DNA of 56,374 bases from IMG/VR virus record IMGVR_UViG_3300033273_000167, positions 1 to 56,374 of that record. One strand, written 5' to 3'. The notes below the pieces were generated by a model. It worked only from the letters and a program-made list of their open reading frames with translations. It ran no database searches and was not told the origin of the DNA. Source of the DNA: a virus. A program made the translations under genes and the position numbers. Positions 56,371 to 56,374 of the stretch are shown here, piece by piece (position 1 is the stretch's first letter; each line of letters begins with the position of its first letter).

Positions 56371-56374
56371 TGAC

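Noticed and set aside
1-56374. Photosystem genes (psbA, psbD), integrase or a replication origin
   Set aside because: None could be recognised in any frame; other parts of the genome may carry them.

Overview
The window is part of a T4-like cyanophage genome (a contractile-tailed virus of marine Synechococcus or Prochlorococcus). The evidence is a near-continuous plus-strand series of T4 core genes (17-18-19-20-67-21-22-23-3-uvsY-uvsW, 55-47-46, 45-44-62-regA, 43-uvsX-41, 61-nrdA-nrdB), together with genes typical of cyanophages: cobS/MoxR-like ATPase, speD, hsp20, mazG, a DUF3110 protein and tRNAs. No photosystem gene is present here. Gene density is very high, with many ATGA-type overlaps. 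G+C looks near 40% by eye, with the capsid gene higher and one nucleotidyltransferase gene much lower.

Layout. 1-98: sequence that does not continue the terminase frame. 99-12864: terminase C-terminus, tail sheath and tube, portal, prohead core, protease, scaffold, capsid, tail completion, then uvsY and uvsW. 12976-16497: late sigma gp55 and the gp46/47 recombination nuclease. 16512-20679: a metalloprotease-like VWA protein, a MoxR/CobS-like ATPase and small genes. 20697-25438: clamp gp45, speD, clamp loader gp44 and gp62, RegA, with an inserted PD-(D/E)XK endonuclease-like gene, dam and small genes. 25435-28575: AT-rich nucleotidyltransferase, a putative virion protein, hsp20 and a 310-base regulatory gap with a 27-codon gene. 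28576-34872: two Sm-like proteins, DNA polymerase, UvsX, gp41 helicase, mazG. 34885-41920: tRNA-Ala, a duplicated tRNA-end/promoter/gene unit, an adenylyltransferase-domain protein and virion-like or unknown proteins. 41933-46478: primase and ribonucleotide reductase. 46529-53953: Ser/Gly-rich protein, HNH and GIY-YIG endonuclease genes, then a lysis-like cluster (tail lysozyme, secreted HExxH protein, small membrane proteins, thermonuclease). 53954-55614: the only minus-strand genes, three exported proteins. 55690-56374: a coiled-coil gene and tRNA-Arg, tRNA-Asn and tRNA-Thr.

Control. Twenty plus-strand and one minus-strand sites match or resemble the T4-type late promoter TATAAATA, and several share bases with the stop codon of the gene before. 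Good sigma-70 promoters stand before gp55, the DUF3310-like gene, the Sm-like/gp43 block and the tRNA cluster. Five hairpin-plus-T-run terminators are clear. Three of them run directly into a late promoter and one contains the -35 box of the next sigma-70 promoter.

The genes fit together as a replication/recombination block (43, 44, 62, 45, 41, 61, uvsX, uvsY, uvsW, 46, 47), nucleotide and polyamine supply (nrdA, nrdB, mazG, speD), late transcription (gp55 acting on TATAAATA) feeding head and tail assembly, and a lysis/export region. The observations most worth a second look are the endonuclease-like gene bounded by a perfect 20-base repeat, the tRNA-Ala 3' end duplication, a family of four Sm-like paralogs, the minus-strand exported-protein cluster, and the compact regulatory gap at 28265-28575.
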